DNA of 64,000 bases from Ctena decussata (GCA_963989385.1 OZ022501.1:92674979-92738978), one strand, 5' to 3'. Positions 43,335-56,275 are shown, numbered from the stretch's first letter. Numbers and translations: made by a program. Notes: generated from the sequence alone by a model not told the origin.

Positions 43335-43757
43335 GGGCGCGTTTACACGAGCAAAGTTTCTATGTCACAGAAACTTTAACAAAGAAAGTATGACAAACAT
43401 TTTGCGTTTACACGGAGCAAATTATTTGTTAAAGAAAATGTGCCATAGAATCTTTGTCACATAAACTTTGGCAATGAAATATTCGCTGCAGTGTTCACAC
43501 GACCAAATATTATTCGTCAAAGTTACCTGCAGCGATGAAACAAAATCTTTGTCACATTTTCCACGCTTGTAGCAATGTTCTTTGTTACATAATCTTTAGC
43601 AAAGTTCTCCGTTTACACGGACAAATTTAATTTATCAAAGTAACTTTAACATATTTATTTGTCAAAGAAACATTGTCATATTTTGGCATTTACACGAGCA
43701 ATTTTTTCTGTGACAAACCTACTTTGTCATAGAAACTTTGGTCGTGTAAACGCGCCC
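43335..43757. mobile_element. MITE with GGGCGCGTTTACACGA ends (duplicate at 51934-52356)
   Basis: GGGCGCGTTTACACGAGCAAAGTTTCTATG is mirrored by CATAGAAACTTTGGTCGTGTAAACGCGCCC, with GTA on both outer sides (a possible 3-bp target duplication). The interior repeats AACTTTGTCA-like and TTTACACG motifs. The 5' part of the 43659-44003 frame comes from this MITE. Confidence 0.9.
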
Positions 43758-44003
43758 GTAGTATCGCTGTTAAATATTAAGTACGAGTGTGTAAGTCAGC
43801 ATTTGACTAGAAACTCTTTGGCAAATCGAAGTAGCTGGGATTTGAAAACCCCGTTAGATGCTGTTCAGGGCCTATCTCCCTCTGTAAATGGGGAACGTAC
43901 AATAGCAAAATTATACCACGTTCATCTTACCTCGAAGAAACAACACCATCTAAAATATTTAATGAAATATAAATTAAGAAATGGGGCGTCGTTGTCAGAA
44001 TAA
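43758..44003 (+). other. Open frame, possible exon remnant (duplicate at 52357-52602)
   Basis: After the MITE the frame stays open for about 81 codons (NIKYECVSQHLTRNSLANRSSW, then LSPSVNGERTIAKLYHVHLTSK) and ends at TAA 44001-44003. No family recognised. The AT-rich C-terminus could be chance. Confidence 0.2.
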
Positions 44004-44066
44004 TTTGGTTTATTGAGGGATAGAAATAATTGGCCATATCGTCATAGTAGGTATTATCAATGATAG

Positions 44067-44202
44067 CTAATCTAAATTCTACACGTATATGACTGGTTGT
44101 GAGCCTCAATGATTTTAGCTTCCTTGTCCCCAGAGAAAGAGACATCATGATAGCGATCATAGCAGAGGGCGACAGACGTTTGAGCGGATTTAGTAAATCT
44201 CA
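44067..44202 (-). other. Small open frame with coding-like composition (duplicate near 52666-52801)
   Basis: Read on the minus strand from an ATG near 44202 it gives MRFTKSAQTSVALCYDRYHD, then VSFSGDKEAKIIEAHNQSYT and CRI, followed by TAG. The residue mix is protein-like, but at 44 residues without a recognised family or splice sites it may be chance or a remnant. Confidence 0.2.
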
Positions 44203-44763
44203 TTTCGGACGTTTAAGAGCGAATTTTAAAGACGATTTGCACGGGTAGATTGGACTTTATGACGACTTTAAGGTGATTAGCGGGTAAATACTGTTCCGTG
44301 TGTATATATATGCCCGACTATTCGCCGTACAGTTAAGCCAATTCGGGCACCTGTGATAAGGAAGACAATGAACTTTCTGTTATTGAAACAAATTAAAATC
44401 TTAAGGGGTTCCTTTAAGAGCAGAGAACAAGGGACATGGTCCATACTTCGAAGTTGCCTCATCAATATCTGGTGTTGAAAGCTGCTTTATGAGGGTCAGA
44501 GATACCGGTGCAGTTATTGACCGTCAGAATACCAAGTACATGCACTAGTATTTGTCTATATAACTTAGTACCAAATGAAATGTAAGTATTGACCAGGAAA
44601 ACGTTAGAGCATAAGCATAACATTTAATAGCTATGAATTGTTAACCGACAAAAAATGTTATTTAAAAATGAAGAAATTTGCTATAAGCAAAATATATTCG
44701 CAAAAGGTGTTTATGAACCACAGTTAAAATTAGGACGAAAGTTATTCTGCTCATGTAAAAAGA

Positions 44764-44957
44764 TGTGCGCCACGCGAAACTCATGTCAGCCTGGGCATCC
44801 GCCCAGTCTAATGAGAGTCTTCGCTGTCGGCATGGAGGAAGCTTAGACCCTTAGCTGCTTTTTAAGCGCACAGCGAAGACTCTGATCAGACTCTGACCAG
44901 GCTGAATAGAGTCTCGCGTGGCGCAAATGCCACATTGTTCTGTCATGTCGCGGGCTC
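44764..44957. mobile_element. Palindromic MITE family P, copy 8, truncated (duplicate at 53363-53556)
   Basis: It lacks the GAGCCGCGACACGA left end. It begins at TGTGCGCCACGCGAAACTCATG and ends TGTCATGTCGCGGGCTC. Confidence 0.85.
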
Positions 44958-45164
44958 ATTTTATTACTGGCCGTTCCGCGGCGGCTTACTATAATTGTCT
45001 TTCTTAGTCAGTTTCCCTTATAGACTTGCTCCTGTTGTTTAAACAAATTTTCCCAATGTAGAAATTGACCTTGAAAAGGTGCTTTGCAGTACTTATTTAA
45101 ATAGATATTTATAAACTGCACATGAAGCACTAAATAGATATTTATAAACTGCACAAGAAGCACT

Positions 45165-45350
45165 ATATTTAAGATAAAATATCATTCTTATATTTTGCAA
45201 CAATAGTTATCAGAGAGAACTCGAAGACAAATAACCCGAACCCTAAACGTGTACTTTCTGACGTCTCTTCTGAGAAACGGAAGCTCCTCGCTTGGATTTC
45301 CGTTCTTAATCGCGGATTTGCATGCGAGCGATCAAAGTCAGAGACGGTAC
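45165..45350 (-). repeat. Half copy of the 22612-23207 element (duplicate at 53764-53949)
   Basis: AATATCATTCTTATATTTTGCAACAATAGTTATCAGAGAGAA and GGAAGCTCCTCGCTTGGATTTCCG ... GGATTTGCATGCGAGCGAT parallel the right arm at 23035-23200. Confidence 0.55.
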
Positions 45351-45919
45351 ACACAAATACTAAAAAAAACCCCCAAAAACAGCAATTTAATATTATGAAG
45401 TTCTTCATATATTACTTTTTTACCCCGAAAACCAGAGGCTGTAATTTTGGGCATTCAGTCAAAGATTTGCACTCGTGTATAATGAGGCCAAGTAAAAGTA
45501 GTCAAAGTATCCAAATCATAAGTCCGACCTCGTAAATAATTTTAGATACAAAGACATGGACCCTAATACGAAAGTGTGATCAAATGACGGACCAAAGGCA
45601 ACCAAAATTTAACAAAAGACAATGCTGAACGCGTGCTATTTTAGAAAATAAAATAATAGAGAAAACATTTATTTTCATTTTTTCTGTATTTGTCTTTTTG
45701 GTGTCTTTAAATCTTTAAAAGGTTGGTGTGTTAGGCTCTAAGCAGTGTATAGTAACTGCAGAACACCTGAAAATGTAGCCAGTTAAATCACCTTATGTTC
45801 CGTTTCTTTCTTATAGTCAACCGTTTATAATATTCGCGAATGACTGCTTTTTTATACTAATCAGTCTTTGAATTGACTGCCTTATTAAAATTAAGAAATT
45901 ACAGTATCCTTTTCTCTGG
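45351..45919. other. Right end of duplication unit, no gene seen
   Basis: AT-rich with no supported coding frame or repeat. The same applies to 53950-54518 in copy 2. Confidence 0.5.
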
Positions 45920-45920
45920 C

Positions 45921-48900
45921 ACTATTTCTGAAATGACCCTCGTACTTATAGGTCACTAAAGCAAACAGCGGGCTCGACCAGTTGTCCCTGGACAACCTTC
46001 TAGTATCATTTTTTCATGACGAAAATATATACCAAAATACTTAAATGTGTTGACTTCAAACATCTCTTTCTATAAACCTTGTTTAACTAGACCTAGAATC
46101 TATAATATTGAGCCGCGACACGACAAAAACAACTAAGTGGTTGTGCGCCCAGCGCAGAGTCAGATCAGCATGGGCATTCGCCCAGTCTGATCAGAGTCTT
46201 CGCTTTCCGCATGGAGGTAGCTTAGACCCTTAGCTACCCTTTTAGCGCTTAGCGAAGGGTCTGATCAAACTGGGCGGATGCCCAGGCTGATCTGAGTCTC
46301 CTCTGGGCACAACCACTTTGTTTTGTCATGTCGTGGCTTATTTGGTTAACCATAACATGAGCTATATTATCCTTAACCAATATATGGAACCTCGGACAAA
46401 CCTTCGGTCCGATATTGGAGTCTGGGGCTATGAACTGGTGATAACGAGAACCCCATATAATAACCTCTGTTTATCAGACCGAGAAGTCCTTTATCGGTTC
46501 GGCGGGCAGGATATAGATTCTGAAAGCTCACCTTAATTAAACAAGGAGATTGCACTTCTACAGTCCAGAACTCTTTATCTTTACTGGACAAAAAAGTTCA
46601 AATTTATAATGTGTGATTCCGGAAACACTGGTAAATACTACCGAAATCAAACCTTTCTATCTTCAAGAATATCCATTTTCCTTGGTCTCTGTGTTTAAAT
46701 GTTAAGCATATTGCTCTCAGCTAGGTCAAGAGGAGGCTAGAAGTCAGACTACCCTCAAAATTAAAGTGGTGTGAAATCATGATAGGAAAGTAATCTCTCA
46801 TTTTTATTGATGTGACCCTTGCAAGGAAAGATATCTTTTTTTCTTCCAGGTGATTTTCAAAATGATTAAATTCTAAAAGTAAAAAGTATGCAAAGACCAG
46901 GAACTGAAACAATCCAAATCCAAATCCAGCCCTCAAACCATAGTTGGAAACAACTAAGATTACAAATAATCAAGATACAGAGAACATATGGCCAACCGAG
47001 TGAGCAGCTTGTTCCCAAAAGGTGGCCACTCAGCAACCCAAACCGAACCAAAAATAATAATAACATACATAAGGTAAAACATCACAGAAACTCTGACACC
47101 AAAAACAGGCAACAAAGAACCACAACAGAACTACCGCCTTGGAACGGTCAGTAATGAATTACTGGGGGGCTTAAATCGATTTTACAGGCCCAACCTCACC
47201 CTCAGTTTCTGAAGTGGTACAAAACATTTAGTTGGTTGTTCGGTTCGCATGATAACCCTCTAACTCGTCAATGAATCATCACGGTAAACACATAAATCAA
47301 ATTTCAACACCATGAAGAAGCAAAGACGAGGACTCAACAGATACAACGGGCCGTCTGACAGGTGGAGATCCCTGTCCTGCCAAACAACCCCACTGGAAAT
47401 CTGAAGCAAAAGAAGGTCACCAGTTGAGCCCCGGTGGACCAAGCAACAGACAAAAAGGCTCCGGTCCCAACCAACTAAAATATATAGCTTTAGGTCGGGG
47501 CCATCATAGAGTCTGACGACCGATCCCCCGGTGTGCAATTAAAGAGTGCAGCAAAGCTATCAACCGTGATTGGGTTAATCACTAAGCATGCAGACTGTCG
47601 CATAACATTTAAATTATAGCCAATACGTTTGTGACGTATTATTATTTTTCGGAATTGATCAGAAAAATCAGTCCTACCCTTAATCTTTTTGAATTTGTAT
47701 ACTAAGTCACCATAAAATTCTGGTTCCGATAGGCCTTGGTGTAAAAGAAATTTTAATCCGACATCAAATTTTGAAACCATATGTATACCAAATATTGTAC
47801 CTTAGGCTTAAATGGTTTCTGAAAAATCCACTGTTTAAGCATTTTCCCATATAAAAGCCTAACATACCATAGTTGACAGTGTCATAAATCAGGTCAAGGT
47901 CAACGCACGATCATCATTTGTACAAACTATGCTGGGCTCTAGTGCCAAAATTACATACTTGGTATGATACCCAGTTTCAAGGTCATAGACCTTTTGGTTC
48001 TGGAGAAGAAAATTTTTAAGGGTTTTTACCATATATGGGCATCGCGGCCGTCTTGGTCATGTGACCCAGAACCCGGGAACAAATTTTCGTTCCCTTATCC
48101 CACTGAGACTCCATATGAAATTTGGCTTCAATTGGTCCAGTGGTTTCAGAGGAGAAGATATTTGAAAATCATGCCAACAGATGAATGGTCAGAATGACCT
48201 TGACCTTTAGTGACATAATATTTTCATCTGTTTATTCAGTTGACCATATATACCAGGTATTGTACCTAAGACTTAAATAGGTTCTGAGAAATCCACTGTT
48301 TAAGCGTTTTCCCATATAAAAGCCTAACATACAAAAGTTGACCATGTCATACATTAGGTCAAGGTCAACGCAAAGTCATCATTTGTACAAACTATGATGA
48401 TCCTGAATGCCCAGTGCTGCATACCAAGTAGTCAAGGTCATAGGCCTTTTGGTTCTGGAGAACAAGATTTTTGAGGGGTTTTTACCATATATGGGCATGG
48501 CGGCCATCTTGGTCATGTGACCCAGACCCCGGAGACAAACCTTCATTCCCCCATCCCACTGAGACTCCATATGAAATTTGGCTTCAATCGGCCCAGTGGT
48601 TTCAGAGGAGATGTTTGAAAATCTTGATCATGGATGGATGGACAGAATGATCTTGTCCTTAAGTGGCATAATTCCTTCATCTGTTCATTTAGTTGACCAT
48701 GTATACCAAGTATTGTACCTAAGACTTAAATAGTTTCTGAGAAATCCACTGTTTAAGCGTTTTCCCATATAAAGCCTCACATACCAAAATTGACCATGTC
48801 ATAAATTAAGTCAAAGTCAATGCAAAGTCATCATTTGTACAAACTATGATGGGCCCGAATGCCCAATGGTAAACTTTTTATACTAAGTTTCAAGGTCACA

Positions 48901-51900
48901 GGCCTTTTGGTTCTGGAGAAGAAGATTTTGAAGGATTTTTACCATATATGGGCATGGCGGCCATCTTGGTCATGTGACCCAGACTCCGGGTACAAACTTT
49001 CGTTCCGCCATCCCACTGAGACTCCATATGAAATTTGGCTTCAATCGACCCAGTGGTTTCAGGGGAGAAGATGTTTGAAAATTTTGACGACGGATGGACG
49101 GACGGAATGACCTTGACCTTTAGTGACATAATATCTTCATTTGTTTATTTAGTTGACCATGTATACCAAGTATTGTACCTTAGACTTAAACAGGTTCTTA
49201 GAAATCCACTGTTTAAGCGTTTTCCCATATAAAAGCCTAACATACCAAAGTTGACCATGTCACAAATTAGGTCAAGGTCAGCGCAAGGTCATTAGTTGAA
49301 CAAACTATGATGGGCTCGAATGTCCGAAGCTACATACCAAGTTTCAAGGTCATAGGCCTTTTGGTTCTGGAGAAGATTTTTGAGGGTTTTTACCATATAT
49401 GGGCGTGGCGGGCATCTTGGTCATGTGACCCAGACCCCAGGGACAAACTTTCGTTCCCCCATCCCACTGAGACTCCATATGAAATTTAGCTTTAGTCGGC
49501 CCAGTGGTTTCAGAGGAGAAGATATTTGAATATCTTGACGACAGATGGATGGACTGAATGACCTTGACCTTTAGTGACATAATATCTTCATTTGTTCATT
49601 TAGTTGACCATGTAAACCAACTATTGTACCTTAGACATAAATAGGTTCTGAGAAAACCAGTTTAAGCATTTTCCCATATAAAAGGCTAACGCACCAAAGT
49701 TGACCATGTCATAAATTAGGTCAAGGTCAACTTAAGTTCATCATTTTTATAAACTATGATGGGCCCGCATGCCCAACGCTACATACCAAGTTTCAAGGTC
49801 ATAGGCCTTTTGGTTCTGGAGAAGAAGATTTTTGAAGGATTTTTACCGCATATGGGCGTGGCGGCCATCTTGATCATGTGGCCCAGATACCACGAACAAA
49901 CTTTCGTTCCCCCAACTCATGGGGCTCCATATAAAATTTAGCTTTGATCGGCCCAGCGGTTTGGGAGAAGAAGACCTTTGAAAATGGTGGACGGACGGAC
50001 GGACGACGGAAGAAAATAAATAGAAAAGCAATGAACTGAATTTTTCTGGTGTTTATCGAAGTGTAAACTACATTGGGTCGCTAGCAAAGTTTTTATGAAC
50101 CCCTTCGGGGCTCACTTTTTTGCACGCGACCCAATGTACATGTAGTTTATACTTCGGTAAACATCAGAAAAATTAATTCATTCTTTAATTATTTCATTAA
50201 CACGAAATAATTGACAGACACAATAATTATTCAACATTAATTAACACATAATATGTTTCATTATGAATTTCACTAAAATTTTGTACTTTAAACAGTATTT
50301 TTCACATGTGTTTTGCGGAAAGGCGCCATGGTCGAGTGGTAAGAGCGACTTGGTCATGAAGTAGAAGGTCGCGGGTTTGAAGCCGGGTCAGGCCATCCGG
50401 AGTCTGGAAAACTCTGTGTGTAAACCCACCATAAATGTGAACTAATATTCTAATCAGGAAAGAATACGGCAGCGAAAGGAGAGGGACGGGCTCCGCCTTT
50501 CTTATGCTGGACCCAAGACATAGTGGGCCTCCCCTACCACCACTAGGCTATGAAACCTTTACATTTATTCCTTTTGTTTAATTGTTATGAAATGATGAAC
50601 TGTAGAAGCCGATCGTATGTAGCACATGTTCTTGAATAGACTCAGTCAAATAGACTCTGCTATTTTTTATTCTTTTGTGTTTTCCCAGGATTTCAAAGGA
50701 CCTGAGTATTCAGAATTGGTTTATTTATATTTCAGAGGAAATAACGAAAGAAGAATGCAGCGAGAAAAAGTATTCAGGAAACTGGTGACGGGAACGTTTA
50801 TTCCTGACTACAATTATACAGCCCATCAGTTTACGTTTCAAACAGTTTTTCGTAAATCCTCCATAGACTATTGTTGCTGTCCATGTAGTTACGAGCACGA
50901 ATTTCTTGACTACATATCAGAAAATGGGGAAATTGATGAAGAAATGTATAACAGAGTGCTGGATAATTTACTTAAAGGCAAATGCAGTGGCGGATGCAGA
51001 GGGGGTTCGGGGGGTTCAAACGAACCCCCTTTTCAGCCTAAATTATCTTATTTTCATGGAGAATTTCAGAAAAAAATAGTCAAACTGCATAAATCGAACC
51101 CCTTCAGCTAGTTTGAACCCCCCTATCCAAAATTCTTAGAACCGCCCTGGGCCAGTTACCAAGCTGCATGTACTTTGTAATTTGAAAAAGAATGTATTTT
51201 TGGAGTACATGCTAACTCGTTTCAGAATGTAGAATAGAATACAAAATGCATTGAGCCGCGACACGAGAAAACCAATAAAGTTGTTGTGCGCCCAGCGCAC
51301 TCAGATCAGCCTGGGCATCCGCCCAGTCTGATCAGAGTCTTCGCTGTCCGCATGGAGGTAGCGTAGACCCTTAGATACCCTCTAAGCGCTTAGCGAAGAT
51401 TCTGATCCGACTTGGTGGATGCCCAGGCTGATCTGAGTCTGTGCAGGGCGCACAACCACTTTGTTGGTTTTCTCGTGTCGCGGCTCATTTTATTTTACTT
51501 TCTGTTTGTATGCACTTAGTAAATGAAAGGTAGTGATTAGAAACTCACACAATCGTTAGACACAACTTGCCCTAAACACTAGATGGGAACGGGAAAGAAA
51601 TAAAAACGGTACAGAAAGTAAAAAGTCAAGAGGTCAGCTCTTTCTCACCTGATAGCCGGAGGCTATTCAAAAATTAAATTGAACCGCGACACGAGAAAAA
51701 CCAACAAAGTGGTTGTGCACCTAGCGCAGACTCAGACCAGCCTGGGCAGCTGCCAAGTCTGATCAGACTCGTCGCTGAGCGCTTAAAGGCTAGCTAAGGG
51801 TCTAAGCTACCTCAGTGCGGACAGCGAAGACTCTGATCAGACTGGGCGGATGCCCAGTCTGATCTGAGTCTGCGCTGGGCGCACATCCACTTTGTTGGTT

Positions 51901-54519
51901 TTGTCATGTAGCGGCTCAAATGAAGAAGTGGTAGGGCGCGTTTACACGAGCAAAGTTTCTATGTCACAGAAACTTTAACAAAGAAAGTATGACAAACATT
52001 TTGCGTTTACACGGAGCAAATTATTTGTTAAAGAAAATGTGCCATAGAATCTTTGTCACATAAACTTTGGCAATGAAATATTCGCTGCAGTGTTCACACG
52101 ACCAAATATTATTCGTCAAAGTTACCTGCAGCGATGAAACAAAATCTTTGTCACATTTTCCACGCTTGTAGCAATGTTCTTTGTTACATAATCTTTAGCA
52201 AAGTTCTCCGTTTACACGGACAAATTTAATTTATCAAAGTAACTTTAACATATTTATTTGTCAAAGAAACATTGTCATATTTTGGCATTTACACGAGCAA
52301 TTTTTTCTGTGACAAACCTACTTTGTCATAGAAACTTTGGTCGTGTAAACGCGCCCGTAGTATCGCTGTTAAATATTAAGTACGAGTGTGTAAGTCAGCA
52401 TTTGACTAGAAACTCTTTGGCAAATCGAAGTAGCTGGGATTTGAAAACCCCGTTAGATGCTGTTCAGGGCCTATCTCCCTCTGTAAATGGGGAACGTACA
52501 ATAGCAAAATTATACCACGTTCATCTTACCTCGAAGAAACAACACCATCTAAAATATTTAATGAAATATAAATTAAGAAATGGGGCGTCGTTGTCAGAAT
52601 AATTTGGTTTATTGAGGGATAGAAATAATTGGCCATATCGTCATAGTAGGTATTATCAATGATAGCTAATCTAAATTCTACACGTATATGACTGGTTGTG
52701 AGCCTCAATGATTTTAGCTTCCTTGTCCCCAGAGAAAGAGACATCATGATAGCGATCATAGCAGAGGGCGACAGACGTTTGAGCGGATTTAGTAAATCTC
52801 ATTTCGGACGTTTAAGAGCGAATTTTAAAGACGATTTGCACGGGTAGATTGGACTTTATGACGACTTTAAGGTGATTAGCGGGTAAATACTGTTCCGTGT
52901 GTATATATATGCCCGACTATTCGCCGTACAGTTAAGCCAATTCGGGCACCTGTGATAAGGAAGACAATGAACTTTCTGTTATTGAAACAAATTAAAATCT
53001 TAAGGGGTTCCTTTAAGAGCAGAGAACAAGGGACATGGTCCATACTTCGAAGTTGCCTCATCAATATCTGGTGTCGAAAGCTGCTTTATGAGGGTCAGAG
53101 ATACCGGTGCAGTTATTGACCGTCAGAATACCAAGTACATGCACTAGTATTTGTCTATATAACTTAGTACCAAATGAAATGTAAGTATTGACCAGGAAAA
53201 CGTTAGAGCATAAGCATAACATTTAATAGCTATGAATTGTTAACCGACAAAAAATGTTATTTAAAAATGAAGAAATTTGCTATAAGCAAAATATATTCGC
53301 AAAAGGTGTTTATGAACCACAGTTAAAATTAGGACGAAAGTTATTCTGCTCATGTAAAAAGATGTGCGCCACGCGAAACTCATGTCAGCCTGGGCATCCG
53401 CCCAGTCTAATGAGAGTCTTCGCTGTCGGCATGGAGGAAGCTTAGACCCTTAGCTGCTTTTTAAGCGCACAGCGAAGACTCTGATCAGACTCTGACCAGG
53501 CTGAATAGAGTCTCGCGTGGCGCAAATGCCACATTGTTCTGTCATGTCGCGGGCTCATTTTATTACTGGCCGTTCCGCGGCGGCTTACTATAATTGTCTT
53601 TCTTAGTCAGTTTCCCTTATAGACTTGCTCCTGTTGTTTAAACAAATTTTCCCAATGTAGAAATTGACCTTGAAAAGGTGCTTTGCAGTACTTATTTAAA
53701 TAGATATTTATAAACTGCACTTGAAGCACTAAATAGATATTTATAAACTGCACAAGAAGCACTATATTTAAGATAAAATATCATTCTTATATTTTGCAAC
53801 AATAGTTATCAGAGAGAACTCGAAGACAAATAACCCGAACCCTAAACGTGTACTTTCTGACGTCTCTTCTGAGAAACGGAAGCTCCTCGCTTGGATTTCC
53901 GTTCTTAATCGCGGATTTGCATGCGAGCGATCAAAGTCAGAGACGGTACACACAAATACTAAAAAAAACCCCCAAAAACAGCAATTTAATATTATGAAGT
54001 TCTTCATATATTACTTTTTTACCCCGAAAACCAGAGGCTGTAATTTTGGGCATTCAGTCAAAGATTTGCACTCGTGTATAATGAGGCCAAGTAAAAGTAG
54101 TCAAAGTATCCAAATCATAAGTCCGACCTCGTAAATAATTTTAGATACAAAGACATGGACCCTAATACGAAAGTGTGATCAAATGACGGACCAAAGGCAA
54201 CCAAAATTTAACAAAAGACAATGCTGAACGCGTGCTATTTTAGAAAATAAAATAATAGAGAAAACATTTATTTTCATTTTTTCTGTATTTGTCTTTTTGG
54301 TGTCTTTAAATCTTTAAAAGGTTGGTGTGTTAGGCTCTAAGCAGTGTATAGTAACTGCAGAACACCTGAAAATGTAGCCAGTTAAATCACCTTATGTTCC
54401 GTTTCTTTCTTATAGTCAACCGTTTATAATATTCGCGAATGGCTGCTTTTTTATACTAATCAGTCTTTGAATTGACTGCCTTATTAAAATTAAGAAATTA
54501 CAGTACCCTTTTCTCTGGC
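45921..54519. repeat. 8,599-bp tandem duplication, copy 2
   Basis: Direct repeat of 37322-45920, abutting it. The left junction reads CTCTGGC|ACTATTTC, with one shared C. The right junction passes into unique TTTCGTAACC. Contents mirror copy 1 at +8,599: MITE P copies 46110-46339, 51253-51486, 51681-51917 and 53363-53556; retroelement 47169-47780; ~455-bp array 47781-50009; palindrome 50030-50182; SINE 50322-50564; candidate exon 50689-50983; MITE 51934-52356. Confidence 0.97.
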
Positions 54520-54534
54520 TTTCGTAACCAAATA

Positions 54535-54645
54535 TTGTCAGGGTCACTGATGAGGCTTGAATGGGCGAAACTTCGAAGTATGGCCATTGTTCATTCTTTT
54601 GCTCTTTAAGGAACTCTTTAAGATTTTAGTTTATCACATGACGTC
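54535..54645. repeat. Dispersed repeat shared with 44385-44480 (inverted)
   Basis: GATGAGGCTTGAATGGGCGAAACTTCGAAGTATGGCCA and GCTCTTTAAGGAACTCTTTAAGATTTTA are a diverged reverse complement of 44393-44470. This copy starts just outside the right edge of the tandem duplication. Confidence 0.55.
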
Positions 54646-54830
54646 ACATCTGAGAGTGTAATAAAGCCATGCATTAAAATCGATAATCCACTAGTGGATT
54701 AAATATGCAAATTACGTCGTAACATTATACGTTGACGTCCATTCAAACGTCGCGTTTTCTAATGGCGAAATCGTGACGTTTTAGTGCAAAGTTTGCTAAT
54801 AAAATGCGATTCTAGTGTCATATGATAAAC

Positions 54831-54977
54831 AGAATCTTGCATTCGTGCTCGTGTATCATTGAATTTATTAAACTCGTTGGGGAAAACCGATAAGATGCTC
54901 GGCAAAGCCTCGCGTCTTATCTTTTTCCCCAACTCGTTTACTAAATTCAATAATACACGAGCACTCATGTAAGATCC
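54831..54977. repeat. Foldback MITE
   Basis: AGAATCTTGCATTCGTGCTCGTGTATCATTGAATTTATTAAACTCGTTGGGGAAAA is mirrored by TTTTTCCCCAACTCGTTTACTAAATTCAATAATACACGAGCACTCATGTAAGATCCT. The centre is GATAAGATGCTCGGCAAAGCCTCGCGTCTTATC. Confidence 0.92.
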
Positions 54978-55397
54978 TCTATTTATTACATCCTCATTAA
55001 TTACGCGGTCCTATAACAATATGCTCGGCAGGCCTATCCTTTGGTATCACCTGAGATGAAATATTAAGGTAGCCCCTATCGTGTATACAAAGCGTAAGCA
55101 TGGTAAGTGGTAGGCCACGGACGGACCGTGTCCCACCAAGAGCCTATTAGTAGTTATATATTACAGGATGAAACCCGGTACTTCGCTTCGCATCATTCTA
55201 AACAGCAGCATATTGTGAGCTATTTAAGTCAAAAACGAACTGATCTATCGCGAATTAACATTGATGTTTAATCACAATGGTTAGTGTTGATTCAACGTTG
55301 TGTGTCCAGTGAGGGTCGATTTCTCACAGAGGTTAAAATGCGCACGCCCTTTCCGTAATTGAAGCCTAGCTATGAAATGACAGAGCTGACATACAGC

Positions 55398-55504
55398 TCC
55401 CAGCAGGCACACGACGTAGAAATGACGTCATACTGATGTCGATGCGACGTAATGACGCATCAACGTCAGTATGACGTCATTTCGACGTCATGTGCCCGCT
55501 GGGA
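55398..55504. repeat. CRE-containing palindromic MITE
   Basis: TCCCAGCAGGCACACGACGT ... ACGTCATGTGCCCGCTGGGA. The arms of about 48 bp each carry TGACGTCA, the palindromic site bound by CREB/ATF bZIP factors in animals. A half copy is at 1-67 and degenerate kin occur near 58740-58850 and 63030-63050. Confidence 0.88.
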
Positions 55505-55594
55505 GAGACCGAGTTCGTACTTTAGCAACAGACAAAGCAAAGTTCCGGATTTCACCATAAATATTATGGCTATATATCTTGTTCAAAGCAGTAT

Positions 55595-55770
55595 GAGGCC
55601 CTACCGGGGGTGGGGGGGAGGGGGGTCAATGCTCTCTAATGCCCATATCTCCACAGCTCCCTGAAAATATTTCCCCGTGCTCCCTAAAATTATTTTGCCC
55701 CTGCTCCACAAATCCCTAAAAGTAATATAGCTTCTCCTCAGCTCCCCAAAAGTATTCAAGAATGCTCCCT
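55595..55770 (+). repeat. G-run/CTCCCTGAAAA dispersed repeat
   Basis: AGGCCCTACCGGGGGTGGGGGGGAGGGGGG then CAGCTCCCTGAAAATA, GTGCTCCCTAAAAT and TCCTCAGCTCCCCAAAAG. Same family as 34105-34300. 55771-55979 holds nothing else. Confidence 0.65.
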
Positions 55771-55979
55771 AAAATGTTCGACACTTTTCATCAGTTGATC
55801 ATAGCTACATTGCATAAAATTTCTGTCAGATATTAGGTGAAGTAACTATACTCAGAGGCCAAACAAAGTATACACTTTCTGAATGTCCATATTTTACTAC
55901 CTTTTACTGCTTTTGCAAATTCTGCAGAATTCATTTTTTTCGAGGTTAACTGCAAACTTTACTAGGGCAGCTGAAAAAC

Positions 55980-56192
55980 GGGGGCCGTACTTAAGTCGTT
56001 GCTATGCTGTTGCTTAGGCAAAATTTCTATGAAGGCGACTCCCTACAACTATGAAATTTGCTCTAGAGGAACAGTCTGAAAAAGACTGTTTCTCCAGAGC
56101 AAATTTCATAGTTTTAGGGAATCTCTTTCATAGAAATTCAGCCTTAGCAACAGCATAGCAACCACTTAAGTTGTTTTATAAATACGGCCCCG
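55980..56192. repeat. Foldback MITE, ~210 bp
   Basis: GGGGCCGTACTTAAGTCGTTGCTATGCTGTTGCTTAGGC ... GCCTTAGCAACAGCATAGCAACCACTTAAGTTG...TACGGCCCC. The inner arms CTATGAAATTTGCTCTAGAGGAACAGTCT / AGACTGTTTCTCCAGAGCAAATTTCATAG are also near perfect. Confidence 0.93.
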
Positions 56193-56275
56193 GGTCTAGG
56201 TGGAAAGCGACTGTTGTAAAGTCTTCTGTGGTACCTCATCGACCACGCAAGGCTATGAGACTCGACTAGACCAGG

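Larger units (their letters stand above)
37322..45920. repeat. 8,599-bp tandem duplication, copy 1
   Basis: Every feature from 37322 to 45920 reappears exactly 8,599 bp downstream. By eye I found seven substitutions between copies (39256/47855, 40030/48629, 41761/50360, 44476/53075, 45122/53721, 45843/54442, 45907/54506) and no length change. The unit starts inside the right terminus of the mariner-like element (at ACTATTTCTG) and ends at TTTCTCTGGC. Confidence 0.97.
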
